From the NCBI GenBank assembly GCA_036339375.1, contig JAYZBC010000008.1, positions 1 through 36,042 of the forward strand: a stretch of 36,042 nt of DNA, in the 5' to 3' direction. A model generated the notes under the pieces. The model was not told where the DNA came from. It saw only the letters and a program-made list of their open reading frames with translations, and ran no database searches. This document shows positions 8,506-17,799 of this stretch, in pieces. Positions within the stretch are counted from its first letter, which is position 1. Every line of letters starts with the position of its first letter. A program made the position numbers and the translations under genes. This DNA is from JAYZBC01 sp036339375 (GTDB lineage Bacteria > Pseudomonadota > Alphaproteobacteria > MPNO01 > UBA2964).

Positions 8506-10075
8506 TAGTCTGAAAACTTGGCCTGGGTATAGAAAAATACCCAATAAGGTAAATATTACCGAAGAAGTTTTAAATAACCACAAAATAGAGAATTTAGGAA
8601 ACAAAACTGCGTTTATCTTTGAAGGTGGGAAGCTTAGCTATCAACTACTAAAAAAGAAGGTGAATGCATTTTCCGTTGGACTGCAAACATTAGGAATTAA
8701 ACCAAAGGAAAAAATATTAATACGCTTGCAAAATTGCCCCGAATTTATAATTGCCTTTTTAGCAATAATTAAAATTGGAGCTATACCTGTTCTACAAAAC
8801 TCTTCACTCGGACCTAAAGAAGCAGAATACGTTTGCATCCATAGTGACGTAGTTGCAGCTATTACAGAAAGTAATGTTTTGAGTTCCCTTAAACCCTTCA
8901 AACGCCAATTTTTGAAAGGACTAATAATCGTCGGTAGTCATCAAAATGAAAATATTAAATTTGATAATTTGTTAAACCCCCATTTTGGAAAAGAGGGATC
9001 TACTTTCGAAACAAAGGCTAATGACCCGGCTTTTATTGTTTACACTTCCGGTACAACGGGGCGTCCTAAAGGCATCGTCCATGCCCATCGTTGGATCATC
9101 GCGCAAGGAGATATCAACAAACTACGTGTTCCACCCCATAAAACCGATATCATTTTGGCCACTGGTGAATGGAGTTTTATCAGTGCACTAGGCCATAATG
9201 CTTTATTTCCTTTACGAAATAATTTAACGGGTGCAATTTTGAAGGGACGCATGAATCCAGAAAGAGTCCTTCAAGCGATAGACAAATATAATGTTACACT
9301 ACTCTATTCTGTTGCAACCGTTTATAGACGAATTTTAGCGGTCCAAGGGATCGAAAATACCTTTAACTTAGGGTCTCTTAGGGCCTGCAACGCCACAGGT
9401 GAGGCGCTAGAAGCAGAAACCTACAAGTTATGGAATAAACGATTTAATTGCCCAATCTGGGAGCATTACGGGGTTTCAGAAATGCAGCTTGTTTTCGGCC
9501 AGTCACCACATTGGAAAATTAAACCTGGTTCTGTAGGAAAACCTTTACCAGGGACGTCTATAGAAATATTAAATGACAATTCGAAACCGGTAAAATCTGG
9601 AGAAACCGGACAACTCGTAATTGGATCAGATAATCCAGGTTTCTTTTTAAGATACCATAAAGATTCAAAAACAACCCAAAAGGTCGTTCATGATGGATGG
9701 TATCATACAGGGGATCTCGCTTACGCTGATCAAGACGGATATATTTGGATTGTTGGACGTAAAGATGATTGTTTTAAAAGCCGAGGGATTTTCATATCAC
9801 CTATTGAAATTGAAAATGAGCTTCGAAAATTTGAAAGTATTACAGAGGCTTGTGTTGTAGGAAAATTTGACAAAGAAATTGGTAAAAAAATTTGTGCCTT
9901 TGTTGTCCTTCGTGAAAAAGATAACAAGACCAAAAAATTTGAAGATCAACTTAAAAACAGTTTACGAAAACAAATCGCCCATTTTAAAGTGCCACACACG
10001 ATCAAATTTTTGGATGAACTACCGAAATCCCCCGTGGGTAAAATTTTAAGGAAAAAACTCGTACAATTTAATTAA
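8495..10075 (+). CDS. AMP-dependent acyl/aryl-CoA ligase (benzoate-CoA ligase-like)
   Basis: Adenylate-forming enzyme that activates a carboxylic acid with ATP and joins it to CoA. Core motifs: YTSGTTGRPKGIVHAHR (phosphate loop), EHYGVSEMQL, YHTGDLAY, GRKDDCFKSRGIFISP and the C-terminal catalytic lysine motif KSPVGKILRKKL. The segment RVLQAIDKYNVTLLYSVATVYRRIL resembles benzoate/2-aminobenzoate-CoA ligases more than long-chain fatty acid ligases; that is a judgement by eye. I take the ATG at 8495 (526 residues) because AGGA lies four bases upstream; upstream GTG and ATG codons in frame lie inside the crotonase gene. It probably supplies the CoA ester for the preceding crotonase. Confidence 0.85.
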   Translation: MKIDSLKTWPGYRKIPNKVNITEEVLNNHKIENLGNKTAFIFEGGKLSYQLLKKKVNAFSVGLQTLGIKPKEKILIRLQNCPEFIIAFLAIIKIGAIPVLQNSSLGPKEAEYVCIHSDVVAAITESNVLSSLKPFKRQFLKGLIIVGSHQNENIKFDNLLNPHFGKEGSTFETKANDPAFIVYTSGTTGRPKGIVHAHRWIIAQGDINKLRVPPHKTDIILATGEWSFISALGHNALFPLRNNLTGAILKGRMNPERVLQAIDKYNVTLLYSVATVYRRILAVQGIENTFNLGSLRACNATGEALEAETYKLWNKRFNCPIWEHYGVSEMQLVFGQSPHWKIKPGSVGKPLPGTSIEILNDNSKPVKSGETGQLVIGSDNPGFFLRYHKDSKTTQKVVHDGWYHTGDLAYADQDGYIWIVGRKDDCFKSRGIFISPIEIENELRKFESITEACVVGKFDKEIGKKICAFVVLREKDNKTKKFEDQLKNSLRKQIAHFKVPHTIKFLDELPKSPVGKILRKKLVQFN

Positions 10076-10176
10076 CTTACTTCAACACATCTATCCGCAA
10101 ATAGAAAAATAAGGGTCTTCCGCAGCCAATTTTCCCTGTGTCGGGGGGGCATTGGGCGACTTAATTGTTTTCAATT

Positions 10177-10647
10177 TTACTTATTCCGTGACTTTACAAA
10201 GTGGCGAGTTTCCATTTCTAGGACAGTTTCGTTTTTCTGATTAGTGGTAACAAACATTAACTGGATGAGATTACGCCCATTTTTGTCGGCGGCAGGTGAA
10301 GCATCTGTGACAGTTGCTGTAACCTTTAATTGATCCTTCGGAAGAACGGGTTTTTTCCACCGAAGTTTATTAAAACCAGGGGAACCCATGGCACAGTCGT
10401 CAAAAACTCCAGCTTCGATAAAAAGACCAAAACTAACGGCACAAGTATGAAACCCAGCAGCAACTAATTCTCCAAACATAAAGTTTTTTGCCGCCTTTGG
10501 GTCGGTATGATAGGGAAGGGGCGCAAAATCTTTACCAAAGGCAATTATTTCTTCTTCTGTTACTTTCCTAGAATCAGTTTCAAAAACCCGACCAATAGAA
10601 AAATCTTCGAAATATATATTTTTGTATTTCATCTGATCTTTTTTCAT
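10177..10647 (-). CDS. MaoC-like (R)-hydratase/dehydratase domain protein
   Basis: Hot-dog-fold protein of 156 residues, a single MaoC-like domain. The active-site pair is recognisable in DFAPLPYHTDPKAA (aspartate and histidine of the hydratase signature) followed by FGELVAAGFHT, and GFNKLRWKKPVLPKDQL gives the typical core strand. Members hydrate trans-2-enoyl-CoA or related thioesters. It converges on the ligase/crotonase operon but is not part of it; a role on the same CoA esters is possible. Start could be the first ATG (MKKDQM) or the one five codons later (MKYKNI); neither has a strong ribosome site. Confidence 0.85.
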   Translation of the reverse strand: MKKDQMKYKNIYFEDFSIGRVFETDSRKVTEEEIIAFGKDFAPLPYHTDPKAAKNFMFGELVAAGFHTCAVSFGLFIEAGVFDDCAMGSPGFNKLRWKKPVLPKDQLKVTATVTDASPAADKNGRNLIQLMFVTTNQKNETVLEMETRHFVKSRNK

Positions 10648-11039
10648 CTTTGATTAAAATAAAAGTTATTACGCATAACATAAAAATTACAAAGCCAAAT
10701 TAGTTAGTAATATACCAAATTATATAATTTTCTTTTTCTTGAAAAAACTTGCACATTTTTTGCATTAGTTTATTGAATAACTCAATTCAGCTCATTTATT
10801 CTAAGTCCGTTACAAGAATTTGCTAACTTGACGGTATTTACTCATCTCAATTAAAAAAATGAGTTTCTAATAAAAATTCTCTCAATTGAAGAAATTTTTC
10901 GAATTTACTTCAGAAAAGGTTATTTCGATAACAATCTTAATAAGCTCAAAAGAGTATAAAAACAGATATAATTTGTTCCAAAAACTAAAAAATTGTCTTC
11001 TTAAGTCATTTAAAACCTTTTATTAAAAGAAACTCACCT
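10648..11039. other. Gene-free divergent intergenic region
   Basis: AT-rich stretch of 392 bases between divergently transcribed genes (MaoC-like leftward, DUF502 rightward), so it must hold both promoters. I see only a short inverted repeat (ACTCAT / ATGAGT, around 10840-10864) and no coding potential, RNA gene or convincing promoter pair. Confidence 0.5.
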
Positions 11040-11792
11040 ATGGACCCCGAAAACAAAAGCTTAGAAAACGATCCAGAGATTAAAATTAAAGCTCCCAAAA
11101 TTGGTTTGCTCCGCCATCTGAGAGGTTATTTTCTTGCTGGAATTCTTATTACCGCACCCATAGGTATAACCTTTTACCTAGCTTGGTTATTTATTAACTG
11201 GATTGATAACAAAATAACACCACTATTACCCGGAGCCTATAATCCAGAAACGTACTTGCCTTTTGGCATACCAGGACTAGGTTTACTCATTCTTTGCATC
11301 GCAATGACATTTGTGGGTGCCATAACCGCTGGAATTTTAGGACGTATTTGGGTAAGGACAAGCGAACGTGTTCTCGCCCGAATGCCAATAATTCGAAGTG
11401 TTTATGGAGCCATAAAACAAATTTTCGAGACAATTTTATCACATAAATCAAATTCTTTTCGGGAGGTCGTTTTATTTGAATACCCTCGTCGGGGATCTTG
11501 GGCAATCGGGTTTATTACGGGGAAAACTGAGGGAGAAATTCAAAACACCACAACGGATGAAGTTTTTAATGTTTTTCTACCAACAACTCCCAACCCCACA
11601 TCTGGTTATCTCCTTTTTATTCCGCGTAGGGAACTCGTGGTCCTTTCCATGTCGGTAGAAGAAGGAATTAAGATGGTAATATCCGGCGGTATCGTCACCC
11701 CACCGGATCGAAGACCAATTAAAGAAAAAAATACTCCTCTAGTGGGTCCAGCCAGTCAAAACAAAAAGACCATCCCTGTTCCAAAACAATAA
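11040..11792 (+). CDS. DUF502 family membrane protein
   Basis: Conserved inner-membrane protein of unknown function, 250 residues. A cytoplasmic N-terminus (about 30 residues) precedes two strong hydrophobic segments (about 33-54 and 78-102). Next come the family hallmark block ARMPIIRSVYGAIKQIFETIL, then FREVVLFEYPRRGSWAIGFITG and VFLPTTPNPTSGYLLFIPR, with VEEGIKMVISGG near the end. These are the diagnostic DUF502 segments. The C-terminal 30 residues are basic and proline-rich and probably disordered. Its stop is three bases from that of recG on the other strand. In alphaproteobacteria this family is commonly found beside recG and mfd, as here. Confidence 0.92.
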   Translation: MDPENKSLENDPEIKIKAPKIGLLRHLRGYFLAGILITAPIGITFYLAWLFINWIDNKITPLLPGAYNPETYLPFGIPGLGLLILCIAMTFVGAITAGILGRIWVRTSERVLARMPIIRSVYGAIKQIFETILSHKSNSFREVVLFEYPRRGSWAIGFITGKTEGEIQNTTTDEVFNVFLPTTPNPTSGYLLFIPRRELVVLSMSVEEGIKMVISGGIVTPPDRRPIKEKNTPLVGPASQNKKTIPVPKQ

Positions 11793-11795
11793 CTA

Positions 11796-13886
11796 TCATC
11801 CTGATCTCAAAGTCTGGATAACAGAATCTTTTTCAAAAAGGTATAGCAAAACCCGAAGGGCTTTCCCGCGTTCTCCCGTCAGTTTCGGATCCCTTTCCAA
11901 AATTAGCTTTGCATCATCTCTGGCTGCTAGCATAAGACCTTGGTGACTTTTAAAGTCAACGTTTTTAAAATTGGGAAGTCCACTTTGCTTCGTACCTAGA
12001 AGTTCTCCGGCTCCACGTAATTTTAAATCCTCTTCTGCGATTTGAAAGCCATCATTGCTATTTCTCAAAATATTCAACCTCGATCTAGAATTAGAAGTTA
12101 GGGGTGGTGCATAAAGCAAAAGACAGGATGAACTAGTTTCACCGCGTCCAACTCTCCCTCGGAGTTGATGTATTTGGGACAAGCCAAAACGTTCAGCATG
12201 TTCAATAACCATTATGTTTGCGTGAGGGATGTCAACTCCCACTTCAATCACGGTGGTTGACACTAAAATTTTTATTCTACGCTCTAAGAAAGACTTCATT
12301 ACTCTTTGTTTTTCAGCGCTTTTCATTTGTCCATGTATTAAACCAACTTGAGCCGGAAAATGTTGTTTTAAATCATCTTCTCTACTTGTTGCTGCCGCCA
12401 AATTAATTAATTCAGATTCTTCAATCAAAGGACAAACCCAAAATACTTGAGCGTCACCTTTTAATGCTTGTTTTAGCCTTTCAATGACTTGATCAATTTT
12501 CGACAAAGGTACAACTCTGGTTTCAACCGGTTTACGATTTTTAGGTTTTTCTAATAAACGGGAAGAATCCAAATCACTATAAGCACACAACATTAAAGTT
12601 CTAGGAATTGGAGTGGCCGTCATTACCAACATATCTGCTGCTGAACCTTTATCGGCAAGCATCAACCTTTGGTGAACACCAAATCTGTGTTGTTCATCAA
12701 CAACAGTAAGTGCCAAGTCATTAAAAATGACGTCCTTTTGAAATAAGGCATGTGTACCTATTACGATTGATATGGCGCCATTTTTTAAGTCTTGTAAAAC
12801 CCTGTCTCTAGATTTCCTTTTTTCTTGTCCCGTCAAAATAGCTACTTTTACGCCCAATTTTTCAGAAGGCGTTAAAATTGTTTGAAAATGTTGTCTTGCT
12901 AAAATTTCTGTTGGGACCATTAATGCTGCTTGAGTACCATTTTCAACTGCGCGCAACATTGCTAAAAAAGCAACAATAGTTTTTCCACTTCCAACATCCC
13001 CCTGTAACATTCGGAGCATTCTAATTGGCTTTTTCATATCAATTAGAATTTCTTCTAAAGCGTTCTCTTGAGAGTTGGTTAATTTATAGGGAAAGCTTGA
13101 AATTGCGTTTTGTAATAAAGTGCCTTTAGGCCCAACAGAGCGTCCAACTTTACGTTTTTCGGATAGCCTAACGATGGATAATGCCAGCTGATCGGCTAAC
13201 AATTCATCATAGGCTAACCGCTCCCTAGCAGGAGCGTTTGGTAAAAGCTCACTAATTTCTTTTGGATTATGAACCTGTAGTAAGGCTTTGCGCCATGAAG
13301 GCCAGGCATTTTTATTTAACCATGCTGAATCTTGCCATTCGTTAAGTTCAGGTAAAATTTCCAATGTTCCCTTAATGGCTTTGATAAGTGGTTTGAATGT
13401 AAGGCCCGTGGTAAGAGGATAAATAGCTTCAACGGTTTGGATTTCATTTGCCTTCTTTAATTCCACAATGTGATCAGGGTGAAGCATTTGAACCTGGTCC
13501 TTGAAAAACTCAATTTTCCCGCTAACGACTCTTTTCTCCCCACTCGGCAAAATTTTTTCTAAATAATCACGTTCGGCATGAAAGAATACTAAAGTCAGTA
13601 CTCCGGTTTCGTCACCACAAAGCACCTTATAGGGCAAGCGTTTTACTCGAGGAGGAACGTGCTCAATTACTTCAATGATCAACGTTGCGACTTTTCCCGA
13701 TGGAGCCTCCTTAATTTTAGGTGAAAATCGACGATCAATTATTCCGTTTGGAAAATGCCAGCAGAGGTCAATTGAGTTTGGACCTGCAAGTTTCTCTAAA
13801 AAATTCCCTAAACGAGGTCCTATCCCTGGCAAGCCCCTAACGCCAGTAAACAGTGAAAATAGTATTTTAGGTCGCATTAAAGTCAT
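11796..13886 (-). CDS. recG: ATP-dependent DNA helicase RecG
   Basis: Branch-migration helicase that remodels stalled replication forks and Holliday junctions; 696 residues, full length. N-terminal wedge/OB-fold domain (about 1-250, starting with LPGIGPRLGNFLEKLAG), Walker A GDVGSGKT (about residue 300), VVDEQHRFG (about 397), TATPIPRTL, then the second helicase lobe with STTVIEVGVDIPHAN and QLRGRVGRGE. The C-terminus carries the RecG wedge-contact segment LRGAGELLGTKQSGLP. Two starts are possible; MRPKIL, three codons in, agrees better with the usual RecG N-terminus, and neither has a clear ribosome site. Divergent from sdhE-mfd with a 71-base gap. Confidence 0.97.
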   Translation of the reverse strand: MTLMRPKILFSLFTGVRGLPGIGPRLGNFLEKLAGPNSIDLCWHFPNGIIDRRFSPKIKEAPSGKVATLIIEVIEHVPPRVKRLPYKVLCGDETGVLTLVFFHAERDYLEKILPSGEKRVVSGKIEFFKDQVQMLHPDHIVELKKANEIQTVEAIYPLTTGLTFKPLIKAIKGTLEILPELNEWQDSAWLNKNAWPSWRKALLQVHNPKEISELLPNAPARERLAYDELLADQLALSIVRLSEKRKVGRSVGPKGTLLQNAISSFPYKLTNSQENALEEILIDMKKPIRMLRMLQGDVGSGKTIVAFLAMLRAVENGTQAALMVPTEILARQHFQTILTPSEKLGVKVAILTGQEKRKSRDRVLQDLKNGAISIVIGTHALFQKDVIFNDLALTVVDEQHRFGVHQRLMLADKGSAADMLVMTATPIPRTLMLCAYSDLDSSRLLEKPKNRKPVETRVVPLSKIDQVIERLKQALKGDAQVFWVCPLIEESELINLAAATSREDDLKQHFPAQVGLIHGQMKSAEKQRVMKSFLERRIKILVSTTVIEVGVDIPHANIMVIEHAERFGLSQIHQLRGRVGRGETSSSCLLLYAPPLTSNSRSRLNILRNSNDGFQIAEEDLKLRGAGELLGTKQSGLPNFKNVDFKSHQGLMLAARDDAKLILERDPKLTGERGKALRVLLYLFEKDSVIQTLRSG

Positions 13887-13957
13887 GTAAAAAATTTTAT
13901 ATTAGCTGACAAGTCATTCTTAGCATCTATATTTTAGGCAATGAATGAGGAGTTTCA

Positions 13958-14230
13958 ATGGGCAATCAATTAAGTAGCCGCCAACGAAAATTATTATATT
14001 TAAGTACCCGGCGTGGGACTAAAGAAGCGGATATGATTATTGGTGGATTTGTTAAAAACAATATCAAAGATTTTTCTGAAGAAGAATTGGTATTTTTAGA
14101 AGCTTTGTTACTGGAAAGTGATCCAGATTTGTTGTATTGGATTTCTGCCCCATTAAGTTCGCCAAAAAAATTCCAACATCGGATTCTCACCCGCCTATCA
14201 GAGTTCCAAACTTTTAAGACAAAGAATTGA
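13958..14230 (+). CDS. sdhE: FAD assembly factor SdhE (succinate dehydrogenase flavinylation)
   Basis: Small cytoplasmic factor that promotes covalent FAD attachment to the SdhA subunit of succinate dehydrogenase. At 90 residues it has the expected size, and the signature RRGTKEAD (the RGxxE motif of the family) is at about residues 18-25, followed by the helical segment FSEEELVFLEALLLESDPDLLYWI. GAGGAG lies six bases upstream of the ATG. Its TGA overlaps the TTG start of mfd by three bases, so the two are translationally coupled; the recG-sdhE-mfd arrangement is familiar from alphaproteobacteria. Confidence 0.93.
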   Translation: MGNQLSSRQRKLLYLSTRRGTKEADMIIGGFVKNNIKDFSEEELVFLEALLLESDPDLLYWISAPLSSPKKFQHRILTRLSEFQTFKTKN

Positions 14231-17200
14231 AACTAACTAACAAAACTTTTTCTAATCACAACAGAATTCTACTTTCAGGAGTCCCTGAAGGGTTAGACGC
14301 TTTAGCCCTTCATCAGCTAACCAAATCTGATCATTCAAATACAATTTTACATATTGCAAGGGATGACACGAGGCTAGCAATTCTCTTAGATAATCTGAAA
14401 ATTTTTTCTTCTAAAACTAAAGTGTTTGAATTTCCCGGTTGGGATTGCCTTCCCTATGATAGAGTTTCACCTAATATAGAAATAACCGGGCGCAGACTAA
14501 ACACCCTCCGAAAACTAACTATTTTTGAAAGTAAAATTGAAGATTCTGGTCCTTTAATAATTTTAACAACAGTCAACGCTATTTTACAAAGGGTCCCCCC
14601 AAAAACCTTTTTTCTGAACACAGTGTTAACACTAACCGTTGGCGAAACAATCAATTCTGAAAGACTTTCTAATTTTTTGATCCAAAATGGATTTAATTTT
14701 ACAGGCACTGTTCGAGAAACCGGGGAAGTTGCGTTTAGGGGAGGGATTGTCGATATATTCCCAGCTGGTTCAGAAAAACCCGTTAGATTAGATCTTTTTG
14801 GAGAAAAAATCGAAAATATTAAACACTTTAATCCAGCCGATCAAAGAAGTACTCAAGAAGTTCATTCTTGTACGATACACCCTGCTCGTGAGTTCATCTT
14901 AGATTCAAAAACGGTTTCTCTGTTTCGTTCAAAATACCGCCAAATGTTTGGTGATGTAACCCAAGATTCTTTATACGAAGCGGTTTCAGAAAAGAAAATT
15001 TATCCTGGGATAGAACACTGGATACCGTTTTTACACAATAAAATGGAAACGCTGTTTGACTACCTTTCAAAATACATCGTTACTTTTGACTTTAAGGCTG
15101 ATGAGGTTATTAAATCGAGACTAAAAACCATTTGGGATTTATATAATTCTCGGCATTCATTTCTTGTAAATCCAGAAACCAATAAAACTAAAAGCCGGGC
15201 TCCAATTTATCACCCTTTACCACCCGAAGATTTATATTTAACTGAACTTGAATTAACTTCCACTATTCGAAACCTAGCAAAAGGATGGTTTACACCGTTT
15301 TCATCTTCTAATGAAACACAGATTAGTAATTATGATGTTGCTTGTGATCTCGGAGGAAGAAGGGGTAAAAATTTTACAGCTAAGTCTAGTGAAATTTTAA
15401 GTACAAATGAGAAGACAGTTGTTTCCAATATCTTCGACAAAATTGTCAAAACTATACATGCCGAACATAAAACATCAAAAAGGGTTGCCATTGTTGCTTA
15501 TAGTGAGGGCTCAAGAAAACGGCTTCTAAAATTACTGCGTGACCATGGGATAAAATTTATAACGCCTGTCTGTAACTGGGAAGAATTTACTAGGCTGGAT
15601 AAAAACACAACCGGTGTTTTTTTAACAAGACTAGAGAAGGGTTTTACTTCCGGTGATTTTACCATCATCACCGAGCAAGATATTTTTGGTGAAAGAATTA
15701 CAAGGAAAACCCATAGGCAACGTCCTATTGATTTTATTTTGGATTTGTCTGAAATCACTAAAGGTGACTATGTGGTTCATTTGGACCATGGAATTGGAGG
15801 TTTTGAAGGCATAGAAACCATTATAGCTGACAACAAACCGCACGATTGTCTAATCGTAAAATACTTAGGGGGAGATCAATTGTTCGTTCCAGTTGAAAAT
15901 ATCGACCTCCTTTCTCGTTATGGTTCAAATACCTCTGGTGCAACATTAGATCGGCTAGGGAGTGCGAGCTGGCAGGCACGAAAAGCAAAACTTAAAAATA
16001 GACTTAAAGTAATGGCTGATGAATTAATCAACGTGGCCGCAAAACGAACTTTACAACCTGGAAAAAGGTTAACTGTAGACGAAGAATTGTATGAAAAATT
16101 TTGTACACGATTTCCTTATCAAGAAACAGAGGATCAATTGAACGCGATTGACGAGGCCTTAAATGACCTTGCAATTGGTAAACCTATGGATCGTCTGGTT
16201 TGTGGAGACGTTGGTTTTGGAAAAACAGAAATTGCGCTTCGAACTGCATTCTCCGCAGTTTTTTCAGGAGGGCAGGTAGCTATTGTTACACCAACTACGC
16301 TTCTCGCTAGACAACATTTTAACACTTTTATTGAGCGTTTCGCAGGCTATCCTGTTCGCATAGAACAACTTTCAAGAATGATAACTCAAAAACAAGCGAA
16401 TGCAACGAAATCGGGTATGCAAACAGGTGAAATAGATATCGTAATTGGAACTCATGCCCTTTTAAGTCCAAGTATTAAATTTAAAAATTTAGCACTTTTA
16501 ATAGTCGATGAAGAACAGCATTTTGGAGTTTCCCATAAAGAACAATTGAAACAGCTTCGGAATAATGTCCACGTATTAACACTTACTGCCACACCGATAC
16601 CCCGTACTTTGCAAATGGCACTTTCCGGCGTGAAAGAGATGTCCGTGATCGCAACCCCACCAGTGGACCGTCTTTCGGTTAGAACTTTCATACTCCCTTA
16701 TGACCCTTTGGTTATCCGTGAAGCCATTGCAAGAGAAATTTATAGAGGTGGACAAATTTTTTATGTATGTCCCCGTATTAGTGACCTTAAAGGAGTGGAA
16801 CAAGAGTTAAAAAATCTAAACCCAGACCTCAAAATTTCTATTGCGCATGGGAAATTGAAATCAAGAGAATTAGAAAGAGTGATGACTGAATTTTACGAAG
16901 GAAAATCTGAATTATTACTTTCAACACAAATTGTAGAATCTGGTCTAGATATACCTTCGGCAAACACCCTTTTTGTTCACCGTTCTGATAGATTTGGTTT
17001 GTCCCAGTTGCATCAATTACGAGGAAGAATTGGGCGATCAAAACAACGGGCTTATTGTTATTTAATGTTATCCAGTCACAGTGATTTAAGTAGTGCTGCT
17101 GAAAAAAGATTAGAAGTGATGCAGGCTTTTGATTCACTGGGTGCCGGGTTTACTTTAGCTAGTCACGACCTTGACATTCGTGGCGCAGGAAATTTACTTG

Positions 17201-17754
17201 GAGGCGAACAATCCGGACATATTCGAGAAGTTGGAGTAGAATTATACCAACATATGCTCGAAGAGGTAGTTTCGAAAGCACGTGGAGATTCTTTAAACCA
17301 GGAGAATTCGGACTGGAGCCCGGAAATCAAAATTGCCGCATCTATTTTGATTCCAGAAACCTACGTACCTGATCTAGACGCTCGACTAAGGCTTTACCGA
17401 AGAGTTTCAGAATTTAAGTCTGAAAGTGAAATCGAGGTTTTTGCTTCAGAATTAATAGATCGTTTTGGTCCCTTGCCACCTGAAGTCGAAAACTTATTAA
17501 AAATCATTTTTATCAAACAACTTTGCAAGCAAAACAGAGTAAATAAACTAGATGCTGGTCCCAAAGGCCTCGTAATGAGTTTTGAAAATAATGAATTCAC
17601 AAAACCTGCTGCACTAATTAAATTTATCCAAAAAAATGCTGATGTTTTATCTTTACGTTCAGATCATAGAATAATACTGAAAAGCAACTGGCAAAATGAA
17701 ACTTCGAGGTTAGAGGGTGTTAAGCGTTTTTTAATAAAATTAGTCAATATTTAA
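14227..17754 (+). CDS. mfd: Transcription-repair coupling factor Mfd
   Basis: ATP-driven translocase that pushes stalled RNA polymerase off DNA lesions and recruits UvrA. Full length (1175 residues). Domains in order: UvrB-like N-terminal region (about 1-350, with EFPGWDCLPYDRVSP and RGGIVDIFPAGSEKPVRLDLF); RNA-polymerase-interacting domain (about 510-575, KGDYVVHLDHGIGGFEGIE); helicase lobes with Walker A GDVGFGKT (about 659), DEEQHFG (about 760) and TATPIPRTLQMALSG; SGLDIPSANT and LRGRIGRSKQRAYCYL; and the C-terminal TRCF domain (about 1030-1150, PETYVPDLDARLRLYRR). Start is TTG, overlapping the sdhE stop; no in-frame ATG is near. An uncommon start may keep expression low. Confidence 0.97.
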   Translation: MKLTNKTFSNHNRILLSGVPEGLDALALHQLTKSDHSNTILHIARDDTRLAILLDNLKIFSSKTKVFEFPGWDCLPYDRVSPNIEITGRRLNTLRKLTIFESKIEDSGPLIILTTVNAILQRVPPKTFFLNTVLTLTVGETINSERLSNFLIQNGFNFTGTVRETGEVAFRGGIVDIFPAGSEKPVRLDLFGEKIENIKHFNPADQRSTQEVHSCTIHPAREFILDSKTVSLFRSKYRQMFGDVTQDSLYEAVSEKKIYPGIEHWIPFLHNKMETLFDYLSKYIVTFDFKADEVIKSRLKTIWDLYNSRHSFLVNPETNKTKSRAPIYHPLPPEDLYLTELELTSTIRNLAKGWFTPFSSSNETQISNYDVACDLGGRRGKNFTAKSSEILSTNEKTVVSNIFDKIVKTIHAEHKTSKRVAIVAYSEGSRKRLLKLLRDHGIKFITPVCNWEEFTRLDKNTTGVFLTRLEKGFTSGDFTIITEQDIFGERITRKTHRQRPIDFILDLSEITKGDYVVHLDHGIGGFEGIETIIADNKPHDCLIVKYLGGDQLFVPVENIDLLSRYGSNTSGATLDRLGSASWQARKAKLKNRLKVMADELINVAAKRTLQPGKRLTVDEELYEKFCTRFPYQETEDQLNAIDEALNDLAIGKPMDRLVCGDVGFGKTEIALRTAFSAVFSGGQVAIVTPTTLLARQHFNTFIERFAGYPVRIEQLSRMITQKQANATKSGMQTGEIDIVIGTHALLSPSIKFKNLALLIVDEEQHFGVSHKEQLKQLRNNVHVLTLTATPIPRTLQMALSGVKEMSVIATPPVDRLSVRTFILPYDPLVIREAIAREIYRGGQIFYVCPRISDLKGVEQELKNLNPDLKISIAHGKLKSRELERVMTEFYEGKSELLLSTQIVESGLDIPSANTLFVHRSDRFGLSQLHQLRGRIGRSKQRAYCYLMLSSHSDLSSAAEKRLEVMQAFDSLGAGFTLASHDLDIRGAGNLLGGEQSGHIREVGVELYQHMLEEVVSKARGDSLNQENSDWSPEIKIAASILIPETYVPDLDARLRLYRRVSEFKSESEIEVFASELIDRFGPLPPEVENLLKIIFIKQLCKQNRVNKLDAGPKGLVMSFENNEFTKPAALIKFIQKNADVLSLRSDHRIILKSNWQNETSRLEGVKRFLIKLVNI

Positions 17755-17799
17755 AATTAAACTCAAATATCACTACTAAATTATAAACCCATGAATTAA

